DNA of 64,000 nt, taken from positions 227,770-291,769 of the forward strand of contig NZ_CAADHO010000006.1 of assembly GCF_900699765.1 (NCBI RefSeq). Direction: 5' to 3'. Position numbers and translations under genes: made by a program. Numbering within the stretch: position 1 is the stretch's first letter; the number at the start of each line of letters is the position of its first letter. The notes beneath the pieces are model-generated. The model had not been told where the DNA came from and did no database searches. It saw only the letters and a list, made by a program, of their open reading frames with translations. This DNA comes from Desulfoluna butyratoxydans (GTDB lineage: Bacteria > Desulfobacterota > Desulfobacteria > Desulfobacterales > Desulfolunaceae). Shown piece after piece: positions 34,989-43,769 of this stretch.

Positions 34989-35563
34989 AAGAGGTCGAAC
35001 GCTACGCCCAATCGTTGAGGCATGAAGCCGAAGCCGGTGCCGTCGTCGAAGAGGGGGGCGGCATCCTTGGATTTCCCCTGACCCGGCAGGTACTCCAGGT
35101 CTGCCAGGCCAACTCCCTGTGGCCCATGACCTTCGGCCTGGCCTGCTGCGCCATTGAGATGATGGCCACGGGCATGGCCCGTATGGACATGGCACGCTAC
35201 GGCGCCGAGGTCTTCCGGCCCTCGGCCCGTCAGTGCGACCTGCTTATTGTCTCCGGCACCGTGACCAAGAAAATGGCGCCGGCCCTCATGACTCTTTATG
35301 AGCAGATGCCCGCCCCCAAGTGGGTCATCGCCATGGGCAACTGCGCCATCTCCGGCGGTCCCTTCAAGGTGGAAGAGAACTACAGCGTCATCGAAGGGGT
35401 GGACACCCTGATTCCCGTGGATATCTACATCCCCGGGTGCCCCCCACGGCCCGAGGCCCTCATCGAGGGAATCCTTAAGCTTCAAGAGAAGATCGCGGGC
35501 AAGCGTCACCCCTGGCCCCAGCGGCGGTTCAAGAAAGAGACGAGAATTCATCCCATTGACTGA
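34985..35563 (+). CDS. nuoB: Complex I subunit NuoB
   Basis: Carries the terminal cluster N2. Cysteines C54 and C55 ([10 protein letters not shown]), C120 (GNCAISGG) and C152 (PGCPPRPEA) are all present. The 192 residues include a charged N-terminal stretch (residues 1-25) with no counterpart in E. coli and a basic tail. ATG 34985 overlaps nuoA by 4 bases. Confidence 0.97.
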   Translation: MKEVERYAQSLRHEAEAGAVVEEGGGILGFPLTRQVLQVCQANSLWPMTFGLACCAIEMMATGMARMDMARYGAEVFRPSARQCDLLIVSGTVTKKMAPALMTLYEQMPAPKWVIAMGNCAISGGPFKVEENYSVIEGVDTLIPVDIYIPGCPPRPEALIEGILKLQEKIAGKRHPWPQRRFKKETRIHPID

Positions 35564-35608
35564 GTCTGCGGCGCACGACTTCGTGCGGCGTGATCTGTGA
35601 GGTGCAGT

Positions 35609-36070
35609 GTGAAGGCAAGCGATGCGGTGGCAAAATTGACGGAGGCCGGGTTTTCCGCAGAATCCTCAGCCGTCCATGAAACCGGGGTCCATGTCCTGGT
35701 GACCCTTTCGGCAGAGCAGGTGCGTCCCTTTGCCGAGTGGCTGAAGGGGGCAGGGTTTTTCATCGACTTTGTCACGGCCGTGGACGTCTCTCCCGCCCTT
35801 CAGGTTATCTACCAGTTTGCCCATTACGATGCCCCCTGCCGCATCAACGGCAGGACTCCGCTGCCCGCATCGGGGACCCTGGAGACCATCAGCGACATCT
35901 TCCAGGGGGCGGACTGGCACGAACGGGAGACCCGGGATTTTTTCGGGGTGGTCTTTTCCGGGCACCCCAACCTGACTCCCCTGATTCTCTGCGACGAAGA
36001 CAAAGACTTAAAGCCCCTGCTCAAGACCGAGGCAAAGCGCAAGGCCGCGGACAGTCTCGGATGGGGATAG
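35609..36070 (+). CDS. nuoC: Complex I subunit NuoC
   Basis: The 30-kDa-type peripheral-arm subunit that packs on NuoD, here separate from it. Seen: FIDFVTAVDVSPALQVIYQF, INGRTPLPASGTLETISDIF and the signature WHERETRDFFGVVFSGHPNL (about 108-127). At 153 residues it is compact. The GTG at 35609 is preferred because GAGGTG lies five bases upstream; a GTG four codons earlier is also in frame. Confidence 0.92.
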   Translation: MKASDAVAKLTEAGFSAESSAVHETGVHVLVTLSAEQVRPFAEWLKGAGFFIDFVTAVDVSPALQVIYQFAHYDAPCRINGRTPLPASGTLETISDIFQGADWHERETRDFFGVVFSGHPNLTPLILCDEDKDLKPLLKTEAKRKAADSLGWG

Positions 36071-36138
36071 CCCGCCGGAGGGCCCTTGGCGGATAAACAG
36101 GGCCCCGGCGTGAAACGGCACACCAACACGGAGCAGCC

Positions 36139-37257
36139 ATGGTAACCAAGCTCGAAAAGATCGCCGGTCCAAGGCACCGGTTCCTGCTTAACATGGGGCC
36201 ACAGCACCCCAGTACCCACGGGGTCCTGCGTGTGGTGCTGGAGATGGACGGTGAATACGCCATGGCCCTGGACCCTGTTTTGGGCTACGGGCACCGTATG
36301 CATGAGAAGATGGCCGAAGGCAGGCCCTACAACGGCTTTTATCCCAACACCGGGCGCATGGATTATCTGGGGGCGATTCTCTTCAACCATGGCTACGTGG
36401 GGCTTCTGGAGCGTATGTGCAAGGTTGCCGTCCCCGAGCGGGCCGAGTACGTGCGGGTGATCACCTCAGAGCTTAACCGCATCGCCAGCCACCTGGTGGG
36501 CATCGGTGCCTATGTCCTGGACCTGGGGGCCTTTACCCCCATCCTCTACGCCTTTGACGATCGCGAAAAGATCCTCGATATCCTCGAGGAGATCACGGGC
36601 TCGCGCCTGACTTACTGCTACTTTCGGGTGGGCGGGGTGACAAAAGACATCGACGACACCTTTATCCGAAGGACCCGCAGCTTTATCGACCGCATGCGCT
36701 CAAGGCTCCCCATGTACCGGGACCTGGTCACCGACAACATCATCTTTTTGCGGCGCACCAAGGGCATCGGCATCATCGATCGGGACATGGCCGCGCGATA
36801 CGGGGTGACCGGCCCCGTGCTGCGAGGCTCGGGCATCGCCTACGACGTGCGCAAAAGCGAGCCCTACTCCATTTACGACCGCTTTGATTTTGACGTTCCC
36901 GTGGGCGAAAACGGCGACTCGTTCGACCGGTACATCGTCCGGATCCGGGAGATCGAGCAGAGCCTGCGCATCATCGAACAGGCCCTGGACGGCCTGCCCG
37001 GAGGGCCCGTCATGGAGAAGACCAAAAAACTGAAGCTGCCTGCCGGGGCCTGTAACTTTACCGTGGAGGCGGCCCGCGGGTCCCTCTCGTACTACCTGAT
37101 TGGGGACGGCAGTGACACCCCCTACCGCCTCAAGGTGAGGGTGCCCTCCTACAGCAACCTGAGCCCCCTTCCCGAACTCTGCAAAGGGATGCTCCTTTCG
37201 GACCTGGTGACGGCCATGGGGAGCCTGGACCTTGTGATCCCGGAAATCGACAGGTGA
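36139..37257 (+). CDS. nuoD: Complex I subunit NuoD
   Basis: The 49-kDa subunit lining the quinone cavity. Seen: NMGPQHPSTHGVLRVVLEMDG (about 18-38, with the quinone-proximal His), YGHRMHEKMAEGR, ITSELNRIASHLVGIG, and the C-terminal VPSYSNLSPLPELCKGMLLSDLV. The 372 residues are slightly shorter than typical. ATG 36139 follows GGAG. The NiFe-hydrogenase cysteines are absent, so this is complex I and not a hydrogenase. Confidence 0.96.
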   Translation: MVTKLEKIAGPRHRFLLNMGPQHPSTHGVLRVVLEMDGEYAMALDPVLGYGHRMHEKMAEGRPYNGFYPNTGRMDYLGAILFNHGYVGLLERMCKVAVPERAEYVRVITSELNRIASHLVGIGAYVLDLGAFTPILYAFDDREKILDILEEITGSRLTYCYFRVGGVTKDIDDTFIRRTRSFIDRMRSRLPMYRDLVTDNIIFLRRTKGIGIIDRDMAARYGVTGPVLRGSGIAYDVRKSEPYSIYDRFDFDVPVGENGDSFDRYIVRIREIEQSLRIIEQALDGLPGGPVMEKTKKLKLPAGACNFTVEAARGSLSYYLIGDGSDTPYRLKVRVPSYSNLSPLPELCKGMLLSDLVTAMGSLDLVIPEIDR

Positions 37258-38240
37258 TTATGGACACGATGCACTTTTCATTCGGCGACATGATGCGGCT
37301 GGTGATCGCTTTTGTGATGCTCATCTCCCTGGTGTTCATCAACGCACTGGTCATGGGCTACCTGGAGCGCAAGGTGGCGGCCAGGATCCAGCGGCGCTGG
37401 GGACCCATGGAGGTGGGTGTCCAGGGATGGCTCCAGATGGTCATCGACGGCATCAAGATCATCGCCAAGCAGCTCATCGTCCCCAGGGACGCCGATCGCA
37501 CCGTTTTTCGCGTGGCGCCTCTGCTCTCCTTTACCCCGGTGGTGCTTCCCTTTCTGGTGATGCCTTTTTCCAAAGCGCTGTCGGGGCGGGACATCAACCT
37601 GGGGCTCATCTTCGTGCTGGCGGTCTCCTCCATCAACGTGCTCTCCATTTTTGTTGCGGGGTGGGCCTCCAACAACAAGTACTCCCTCTTCGGGGCGGTG
37701 CGCTCGGTCTCCCAGAACATCGCCTACGAGATCCCCATCCTTTTGTCCCTGCTCTCGGTGGTGCTCATCACCAATACCTTCAGCATGCAGGGCATCGTGG
37801 CCGCCCAGGGGAAGGTGTGGTTCGTCCTGATTCAACCCGTGGCCTGCCTCATCTACCTGATCTCGGCCACGGCCGAGACCAACCGGGCCCCCTTTGACCT
37901 GCCCGAGGCCGAAAGCGAACTCACCGCCGGGTACCACACCGAGTACAGCGGGTTCGGGTTCTCCCTGTTCATGATCGCCGAGTACGGCAACATGTTCATC
38001 GTCTGCGCCGTGGCCACGGTGCTTTTTTTCGGCGGGTGGCACGGCCCCTTCAGTGGGGAGTACTTGGGGGCCCTCTGGTTCCTTTTGAAGGTGTTTCTGC
38101 TGATGCTCATCATGATCTGGGTCCGCTGGACCTATCCGAGGGTGCGGTTCGATCAGCTCATGAACCTTGCCTGGAAATACCTGATTCCCTTTTCTCTGGT
38201 GAACCTTCTTTTAACCGCGTTGGTGGTGGCGTTGCTATGA
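37254..38240 (+). CDS. nuoH: Complex I subunit NuoH
   Basis: The membrane subunit joining peripheral and membrane arms, contributing to the quinone channel. The 328 residues have about eight helices, with YLERKVAARIQRRWGPM (about 31-47), the ISATAETNRAPFDLPEAESEL loop (about 203-223) and GYHTEYSGF. The GTG at 37254 overlaps the nuoD stop; the ATG two codons later is an alternative. Confidence 0.97.
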   Translation: MIMDTMHFSFGDMMRLVIAFVMLISLVFINALVMGYLERKVAARIQRRWGPMEVGVQGWLQMVIDGIKIIAKQLIVPRDADRTVFRVAPLLSFTPVVLPFLVMPFSKALSGRDINLGLIFVLAVSSINVLSIFVAGWASNNKYSLFGAVRSVSQNIAYEIPILLSLLSVVLITNTFSMQGIVAAQGKVWFVLIQPVACLIYLISATAETNRAPFDLPEAESELTAGYHTEYSGFGFSLFMIAEYGNMFIVCAVATVLFFGGWHGPFSGEYLGALWFLLKVFLLMLIMIWVRWTYPRVRFDQLMNLAWKYLIPFSLVNLLLTALVVALL

Positions 38241-38677
38241 GTGGATACTTCAGCGATCTGATAACCGGAAGCAAGAGCCTGCTGGTGGGCCTTGGGGTCA
38301 CCTTCAAAGCCATGGTCTCGCCCGTGGTGACGGTGCAGTACCCCCGGGAGAAGATCGACGTGACCCCGTCGGTCAGGGGCCACATCGACCTGGTGAAGGA
38401 CGAGACTTCAGGGACCCATCGGTGTATTGTCTGCCTCTCCTGCATGAAGATCTGCCCCTGCCAGTGCATCACCGTGGAAGGGGAGAAACAGGAGGGCGTC
38501 AAGGGCAAGGTGCTGACCCTGTTTACCCTGGATTTTACCAAATGCAGCCTCTGCGGCCTCTGCGTGGAATCCTGTAAACCCCGGGCCATCGATTTTTCCA
38601 GTGAGTACGAACTGGCGGGCTTCTCCCGGGAGGAGTTCTTCTATGACCTCCTGAAACGCGTAAAGGAGCGGGAATGA
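38237..38677 (+). CDS. nuoI: Complex I subunit NuoI
   Basis: A ferredoxin-like subunit holding clusters N6a and N6b: C63, C66, C69, C73 (CIVCLSCMKICP) and C103, C106, C109, C113 (CSLCGLCVESCKP). The 146 residues are short. ATG 38237 overlaps nuoH by 4 bases. With NuoEFG absent, NuoI would be the outermost iron-sulfur subunit and a plausible docking site for ferredoxin (inference). Confidence 0.96.
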   Translation: MSGYFSDLITGSKSLLVGLGVTFKAMVSPVVTVQYPREKIDVTPSVRGHIDLVKDETSGTHRCIVCLSCMKICPCQCITVEGEKQEGVKGKVLTLFTLDFTKCSLCGLCVESCKPRAIDFSSEYELAGFSREEFFYDLLKRVKERE

Positions 38678-39192
38678 ACGTGTTGATGGATCTCTTATTC
38701 TTTGGCTTTCTCGTGCTGACCATGGCAGGGGCCTTGCTGGCCGTGCGGGCCGGGGTGCTCATGCATGCCGTCCTGGGCCTGGCCGTCTCCCTGCTCGGGG
38801 TGGCCGGCCTCTACCTCTACCTGGGGAGCCCCTTTCTCACCCTCATGCAGGTGCTCATCTACGTGGGGGCCATCTGCGTGGTGCTCGTCTTCGGCATCAT
38901 GGTGGGCTACACCCCCAACGAGGTGGCGGAAAAGGTGCCCATGGGCCGCTACGCCTTCCTGGGCCTTGTGGCCTCCGGGGCCGCTGCCTTCTTCCTCATG
39001 GTTATGGTCATCGGTCAAACCGACTGGGTCCCGGCAGCGGAACGCCTGGGGGATTTTTCCATCGAGCACGTGGGCAAAGGCCTTCTTCTTACCTGGTGCC
39101 TTGCCTTTGAGATGATCTCCGTGGTGCTCCTGGTGGCCATCGTGGGGGCCATTATCCTGGCCCGGGGCGGGCGCGAGGAGGTGAATCCATGA
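38674..39192 (+). CDS. nuoJ: Complex I subunit NuoJ
   Basis: A membrane subunit with five helices. Seen: HAVLGLAVSLLGVAGLYL and FLTLMQVLIYVGAICVVLVFGIM, where the YVGAI pi-bulge helix of NuoJ is clear, and AFEMISVVLLVAIVGAIIL near the end. The 172 residues are normal. It overlaps both neighbours by 4 bases. Confidence 0.95.
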   Translation: MNVLMDLLFFGFLVLTMAGALLAVRAGVLMHAVLGLAVSLLGVAGLYLYLGSPFLTLMQVLIYVGAICVVLVFGIMVGYTPNEVAEKVPMGRYAFLGLVASGAAAFFLMVMVIGQTDWVPAAERLGDFSIEHVGKGLLLTWCLAFEMISVVLLVAIVGAIILARGGREEVNP

Positions 39193-39506
39193 GCTTTCAC
39201 GCCACCCTGGACACCTACCTGATCCTGGCCCTCTTTCTCCTGATGACGGGCATCTACGGCATGATCCGCCACAAGACCTTCATCGGCATGCTGATCTCAA
39301 CGGAGCTGGTCCTGAACGGCGCAGGCCTCAACTTCATGGCCTTCAATAAATTCCTGGCCCCGGACCCCGCCGTGGGCCAGATCTTTACCCTCTTTATCAT
39401 GGGCATCGCCGCCGCCGAAGCCGCCATCGCCATCAGCTTCATCCTGGCGGTCTACAGAAAGTTCTCCTCCGGCGACCCCAGGGACGTGACCGATTTGAAA
39501 GGGTAG
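39189..39506 (+). CDS. nuoK: Complex I subunit NuoK
   Basis: A three-helix subunit with the glutamates of the proton path in LISTELVLNGAGLNFMAF (helix 2) and AAAEAAIAISFILAVYRKF (helix 3). The 105 residues are typical. It ends the tightly overlapping nuoA-K block. A 360-base gap filled by a repeat element follows. Confidence 0.96.
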   Translation: MSFHATLDTYLILALFLLMTGIYGMIRHKTFIGMLISTELVLNGAGLNFMAFNKFLAPDPAVGQIFTLFIMGIAAAEAAIAISFILAVYRKFSSGDPRDVTDLKG

Positions 39507-39520
39507 TTGAAAATAAACTT

Positions 39521-39612
39521 GCCTCCGGCGGCCAGGGGATACATCCCCTGGACCCCAGATTGCGAATGCTCCCAGCCCTCTTTCCTCGGGCTGATCACAT
39601 TCGCCGCCGGAG
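39521..39612 (+). repeat. Structured intergenic repeat, type 2 copy 1
   Basis: Begins GCCTCCGGCGG, then a hairpin CCAGGGGAT / ATCCCCTGG, then GGACCCCAG, and a second pair of arms GCGAATG (39562) / CATTCGC (39598), ending CCGCCGGAG. The same layout recurs at 43427-43509. It abuts the inverted 200-bp element at 39604. Confidence 0.85.
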
Positions 39613-39803
39613 TTAGTCCGGTTAAAGGCAAGAGAATCCCAAAAATTCTTCAGCGTGTTTTTAGAAGAATGAAATGGGCTTCTCTGCAAAGACGGTTGCC
39701 AAGTGTCACACATCACGCGAATGCCCCGATAACGCAGGTAGAATGGCTACCTCCATGCATTCGCCTCAGGGTTTCAAGGTGCCCCCACCTTGCCGCCGGA
39801 GGC
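39604..39803 (-). repeat. Dispersed intergenic repeat, copy 2 (inverted)
   Basis: Reverse complement of the element at 4474-4674, about 80 percent identical by eye over 200 bases. It ends with CCGCCGGAGGC at 39793-39803. It fills most of the gap between nuoK and the MrpD-like gene. Confidence 0.85.
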
Positions 39804-39867
39804 TTTTTTGATCTGAATAGTTACGCTTTTTCTAACCCAAACAGTGACCCTCACAAGGCTGATAGAG

Positions 39868-41394
39868 ATGATTGAGACGACTCCCGGCATGTTGATACTC
39901 ACCGCTGTCATTCCCATGGTGGCGGCTTTTCTGGTGATGATCTCGGGCAGGCGGCCCAACCTCCGCGAGGCGTGGTCTGTGGTGGGGGCGGTGCTGACCT
40001 TTGCCTCGGTGGTGAACCTGGCGCCCAGGGTACTGGCAGGGGAGGTCCTCTCCTATACCTATGCGGAGATTCTGCCCGGGGTGGGGGTGACCTTGAAGCT
40101 CGACGGCCTGGGGCTCATCTTTGCGGGCACTTCCTCGTTTCTCTGGATCCTGGCGGCCTTTTACTGCGTGGGGTACATGCGGGGCCTTGAGGAACACGCC
40201 CAGACCCGGTTTTACGTCTGCTATGCGGCGGCGGTGGGGGCGGCCATGGGTGCTGCCTTTGCAGGGAACCTGTTTACCCTCTACCTTTTTTACGAGATCG
40301 TCTCGGTGGTCACCTACCCCCTGGTGATGCATCATCAGGACGCAGAAGGCTACGAAGGGGGGAGGAAGTACCTTATCTACCTCTTTTTCACTTCCAAGGC
40401 TTTTCTGCTGACGGGCATGGCCCTGGTCTACCTTACGGCAGGGACCCTGGATTTCGGCTCCGGCATCATGGACGGGATTTTTCCGGCGGGCACCGGGAAG
40501 GTTCTGGTGGTATCGAGTTTCCTTCTTTTTCTCTTCGGGTTTGCCAAGTCCGGGGTCATGCCCTTTCACAACTGGCTGCCCTCGGCCATGGTGGCTCCCA
40601 CCCCGGTGTCGGCCCTGCTCCACGCGGTGGTGGTGGTCAAGGTCGGGGTCTTTTCCACGGCCCGGGTCATGCTTTCGGTTTACGGGGTAAACCTTCTCCA
40701 CAGCACGGGCCTGGGGCTTTTCACCGCTTACTTCGTCAGCTTTACCATCCTGTGTGCTTCGGTCATCGCCCTGACGAAAACCAACCTCAAGGCCCGCCTT
40801 GCCTACTCCACGGTGAGCCAGCTCTCCTACATCCTGTTGGGAGTGGCCCTTCTGACACCCACGGGAGTCACCGGAGGCATCGTACACATCACCAACCACG
40901 CCTTTTCCAAGATCACGCTCTTCTTCTGCGCCGGGGCCATCTTCGTGGTCTCGGGCAAGAGCGATATCCGGGAGATGGGCGGGCTGGGGTACCGCATGCC
41001 CTGGACCATGGGGGCCTTTGCCCTGGCTTCCCTTTCCATGATCGGGGTGCCGCCGGTGAGCGGGTTTGTGAGCAAGTGGTACCTTGCCCTGGGCACCATG
41101 GAGATCCACAACGGGATTTTGCTCACCGTGCTTCTGGTGAGCAGCCTTCTTAATGCGGGATATTTTGTTCCGGTGGTGATCAAGGCCTTTTACGGCGTGC
41201 CCCTGCCCGAAGACCAGGGCAAGACAGGAAGCCTGGAGAAGACGCCCCTGGCCCGTTTCATGGTGGTGCCCTTGACGGTCACCGCTATTTTTTCGGTGCT
41301 GTTCGGGCTCTATCCGGATCTTTTTTTCAAACTCATCTCGGTGCTTGATGTGGGCTTTTTCACCGGGCTGACTCAGGCGACAGCGGGGTTGTGA
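39868..41394 (+). CDS. MrpD-like antiporter-type complex I subunit
   Basis: A 508-residue polytopic subunit of the NuoL/M/N-MrpD superfamily, with about 14 helices. Seen: LFYEIVSVVTYPLV (helix-5 glutamate), SGVMPFHNWLPSAMVAPTPVSALLHAVVVVK (MrpD signature; in pieces PFHNWLPSAMVAPTPVSALL) and TVSQLSYILLGVALL. It matches monovalent-cation/H+ antiporter subunit D better than NuoL and lacks the long C-terminal helix. ATG 39868 has AAGG nine bases upstream; an in-frame GTG lies eight codons earlier. Its stop overlaps the next start. It probably adds an extra ion-pumping module. Confidence 0.9.
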   Translation: MIETTPGMLILTAVIPMVAAFLVMISGRRPNLREAWSVVGAVLTFASVVNLAPRVLAGEVLSYTYAEILPGVGVTLKLDGLGLIFAGTSSFLWILAAFYCVGYMRGLEEHAQTRFYVCYAAAVGAAMGAAFAGNLFTLYLFYEIVSVVTYPLVMHHQDAEGYEGGRKYLIYLFFTSKAFLLTGMALVYLTAGTLDFGSGIMDGIFPAGTGKVLVVSSFLLFLFGFAKSGVMPFHNWLPSAMVAPTPVSALLHAVVVVKVGVFSTARVMLSVYGVNLLHSTGLGLFTAYFVSFTILCASVIALTKTNLKARLAYSTVSQLSYILLGVALLTPTGVTGGIVHITNHAFSKITLFFCAGAIFVVSGKSDIREMGGLGYRMPWTMGAFALASLSMIGVPPVSGFVSKWYLALGTMEIHNGILLTVLLVSSLLNAGYFVPVVIKAFYGVPLPEDQGKTGSLEKTPLARFMVVPLTVTAIFSVLFGLYPDLFFKLISVLDVGFFTGLTQATAGL

Positions 41395-41642
41395 TGGTCA
41401 GATTCATAGGCTTTTTACGAAACCGGTCCGGGCTTCTTACCTGGCTCTTTTTCCTCTGGCTGGGCTTTACCGTGCTGTTTGACGTCACGGTCTCCCGGCA
41501 TGACCCCCATTTTTTCGGGGACACCGTCATCGGGTTCTGGTCGGCCTTCGGGCTGTTGGGCTGCCTTGCCATGGCGTTTGTCTGCAAGGGGATCTATCAC
41601 CTTTGGCTGATGCAGGATGAGGACTACTATGACAAGTCATGA
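41394..41642 (+). CDS. Small two-helix membrane protein within the nuo operon
   Basis: An 82-residue protein with two predicted helices (about 12-30 and 44-66), a short loop SRHDPHFFGD between them and an acidic C-terminus (LMQDEDYYDKS). Its start overlaps the MrpD-like stop and its end overlaps the NuoL-like start, so it is firmly embedded in the operon. I do not recognise a family. It may be an accessory subunit bridging the two antiporter-like proteins. Confidence 0.75.
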   Translation: MVRFIGFLRNRSGLLTWLFFLWLGFTVLFDVTVSRHDPHFFGDTVIGFWSAFGLLGCLAMAFVCKGIYHLWLMQDEDYYDKS

Positions 41643-43416
41643 GCTGTTCATGCACCCCACCACCTGGTTTTTCCTGGCAGCGGTGGCCATGCCCCTGTTA
41701 AAGCGGATCCACCCCGTGCTCATGAAGCTGGCGCTGGTGGGAGTGCCAGCCCTTTCCATCGTGTTGATCTACCAGCTTCCGGAGAGCTTCGGCACGGTGA
41801 CCTGGATGGGATTTGACCTTGTCTTCGGCCGGGTGGACAAGCTGACCTTTGTCTTTTTGAATGTCTTTACCCTCATGGCCCTTATCGGGGGCTTTTACAG
41901 CCTCCACGTCAAAGAGAGCGGCCATCATACGGCCGCCTTTCTCTACGTGGCCGGCTCCCTCGGGGTGACCCTCTGCGGGGATTATTTTACCCTGTTTGCC
42001 TTTTGGGAGCTCATGGCTTTTGCCTCCACCTTTCTCGTCTGGTACCGCAAAAAGAAAAAATCCGTTGAGGCAGGGTTCCGTTATCTGCTGGTGCACACCG
42101 CAGGGGGGCTGGTGCTTCTGGCGGGTATCTTCCTGCGCTACCAGAACGTGGGCCTCGAAGGGCTGGCCTTTGAGCAGATCGCCCGGGACGGGGCCACTCT
42201 GGCCGACTACCTCATCATGATCGGCTTTATGCTGAACGCCGCCGTGCCCCCCATCCACGCCTGGCTCCCCGATGCCTACCCAGAAGCCACCGTGGCAGGG
42301 GCCGTCTTTATGTGCGCCTTTACCACCAAGACCGCCGTTTATGTCCTGGCCCGGGCCTTTCCCGGGTTCGAGGCCCTGGCCATCCTGGGGGCCATCATGA
42401 CCCTCTACGGTGTTGCCTACGCCGTTATCGAAAACGACGCCAGGCGGATCCTCGCGTATCACATCGTCAGCCAGGTGGGCTACATGGTGTGCGGCATCGG
42501 CATCGGGACCGCCATGAGCATCAACGGCGCCTGCGCCCACGCCTACGCCCACATCCTCTACAAGGCCCTCCTCTTCATGGGCGTGGGGGCCGTCCTGGAG
42601 ATGACCGGAAAGTCCAAGCTGAGCGAGTTGGGGGGCATGTGGAAACACATGCCCTGGGCCATGGTTTTTACCGTCATCGGCGGCATCTCCATCTCGGGTT
42701 TTCCGTTGACCAGCGGATTCGTGAGTAAATCCATGATCATCGCAGGGGCCGGGGAGGCCCACCGCCCCGTGCTGCTGGTGATGCTCACCCTGGCCTCGGT
42801 GGGGACCTTCCTGTCCGTGGGCATCAAGTTGCCCTACTATATCTGGTTCGGCAAAGACTCCGGTGTGGAAGGGCGCGAGGCCCCCTGGAACATGAACCTG
42901 GCCATGCTCATCGCCGCCTTTTTCTGCTTCTTCCTTGGCTTCGGGCCCGGCACAAGCTGGCTCTACCAGATGCTCCCCTTTGGCGTGGGCTACCATCCCT
43001 ACAGCGCCTATCATCTTTCCGAGACGTTTCAGATTTTAAGTTTCACAGGCTTAGGTTTCTACCTCATGGTGAAGAAACTGACTCCCGAAGACCACATGAG
43101 CCTGGACCTCGACTGGTTCTATCGAAAAGGGGCCCGCGTGTTTATGTGGGTGGCGTCAAAACCCATCCACGCCTTTAACGAATGGATGGACAACGTCTAC
43201 CGCACCATCGGTACCCCCCTTTCCATGGCCCTGGCCAGGGCCTTTACCTGGTTCGACAAAGAGGGGATCGATTTTACCATCGACGGGTCCGCACGGCAGG
43301 TGGTGGAAGGCGGCAACAAACTCCGGCAGGTCCAGACCGGTCAGGTCCAGCAGTACATCGGCAGCGCCGTGGCCGCTATCTTCGTGATCCTGGCTGCTGT
43401 CGTCTTCTTTGTCTAA
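41629..43416 (+). CDS. NuoL-like complex I subunit
   Basis: A 595-residue antiporter-like subunit. Seen: LFAFWELMAFASTFLVWYR (helix-5 glutamate), VPPIHAWLPDAYPEATVAGAV, HIVSQVGYMVCGIGIG and SGFPLTSGFVSKSMI. After residue 475 comes an amphipathic extension ending NKLRQVQTGQVQQY and a last hydrophobic helix, as in the lateral helix and final helix of NuoL, so this is probably the NuoL equivalent. ATG 41629 is chosen because ATGAGGA lies six bases upstream; an in-frame ATG at 41617 exists. It overlaps the small protein gene by 14 bases. Confidence 0.87.
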   Translation: MTSHELFMHPTTWFFLAAVAMPLLKRIHPVLMKLALVGVPALSIVLIYQLPESFGTVTWMGFDLVFGRVDKLTFVFLNVFTLMALIGGFYSLHVKESGHHTAAFLYVAGSLGVTLCGDYFTLFAFWELMAFASTFLVWYRKKKKSVEAGFRYLLVHTAGGLVLLAGIFLRYQNVGLEGLAFEQIARDGATLADYLIMIGFMLNAAVPPIHAWLPDAYPEATVAGAVFMCAFTTKTAVYVLARAFPGFEALAILGAIMTLYGVAYAVIENDARRILAYHIVSQVGYMVCGIGIGTAMSINGACAHAYAHILYKALLFMGVGAVLEMTGKSKLSELGGMWKHMPWAMVFTVIGGISISGFPLTSGFVSKSMIIAGAGEAHRPVLLVMLTLASVGTFLSVGIKLPYYIWFGKDSGVEGREAPWNMNLAMLIAAFFCFFLGFGPGTSWLYQMLPFGVGYHPYSAYHLSETFQILSFTGLGFYLMVKKLTPEDHMSLDLDWFYRKGARVFMWVASKPIHAFNEWMDNVYRTIGTPLSMALARAFTWFDKEGIDFTIDGSARQVVEGGNKLRQVQTGQVQQYIGSAVAAIFVILAAVVFFV

Positions 43417-43426
43417 CCGCAGGGGG

Positions 43427-43681
43427 GCCTCCGGCGGCCAGGGGATAAATCCCCTGGACCCCAGGTTCGCGAATGTTCCGGGGTTCGTTCCTCACCCCGT
43501 CACATTCGCTGACGGGCTTTGCCCGTGGGTAATTCAGAGTTTGTGAAACAGTCCGTAAAAACCATCAGCGTTTGTGTCGGGCGAAGCCCGAGCCGAAGGC
43601 CCTTGCGATTTGGCCCGAGGAACGAGGGACAAACCGCAAGGGCAATATGCTTTCGAGGTGGCTCACCTCGCCGCCGGAGGC
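43427..43681. repeat. Structured intergenic repeat, type 2 copy 2
   Basis: Starts GCCTCCGGCGG and ends CCGCCGGAGGC, spanning almost the whole gap between the NuoL-like gene and nuoM. The first 85 bases match 39521-39604 (hairpin CCAGGGGAT / ATCCCCTGG, then GCGAATG / CATTCGC arms). The interior has more inverted repeats, such as GACGGGCTTTGCCCGT and CTTGCGATT / AACCGCAAG-like arms. Confidence 0.83.
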
Positions 43682-43769
43682 ATGCTTTTTACCCATAGAA
43701 GGTAGGTTTTTTCAGGCTACTTTGAGCATACAAAGCGTTTTCTTCTCGTTTAACTGACATTGGGGACGT

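Noticed and set aside
39832-41109. Long minus-strand open frames opposite the antiporter-type nuo genes (also near 41698-43014 and 45423-46739)
   Set aside because: All are Gly/His/Gln/Lys-rich complements of membrane-protein genes, a typical artefact.
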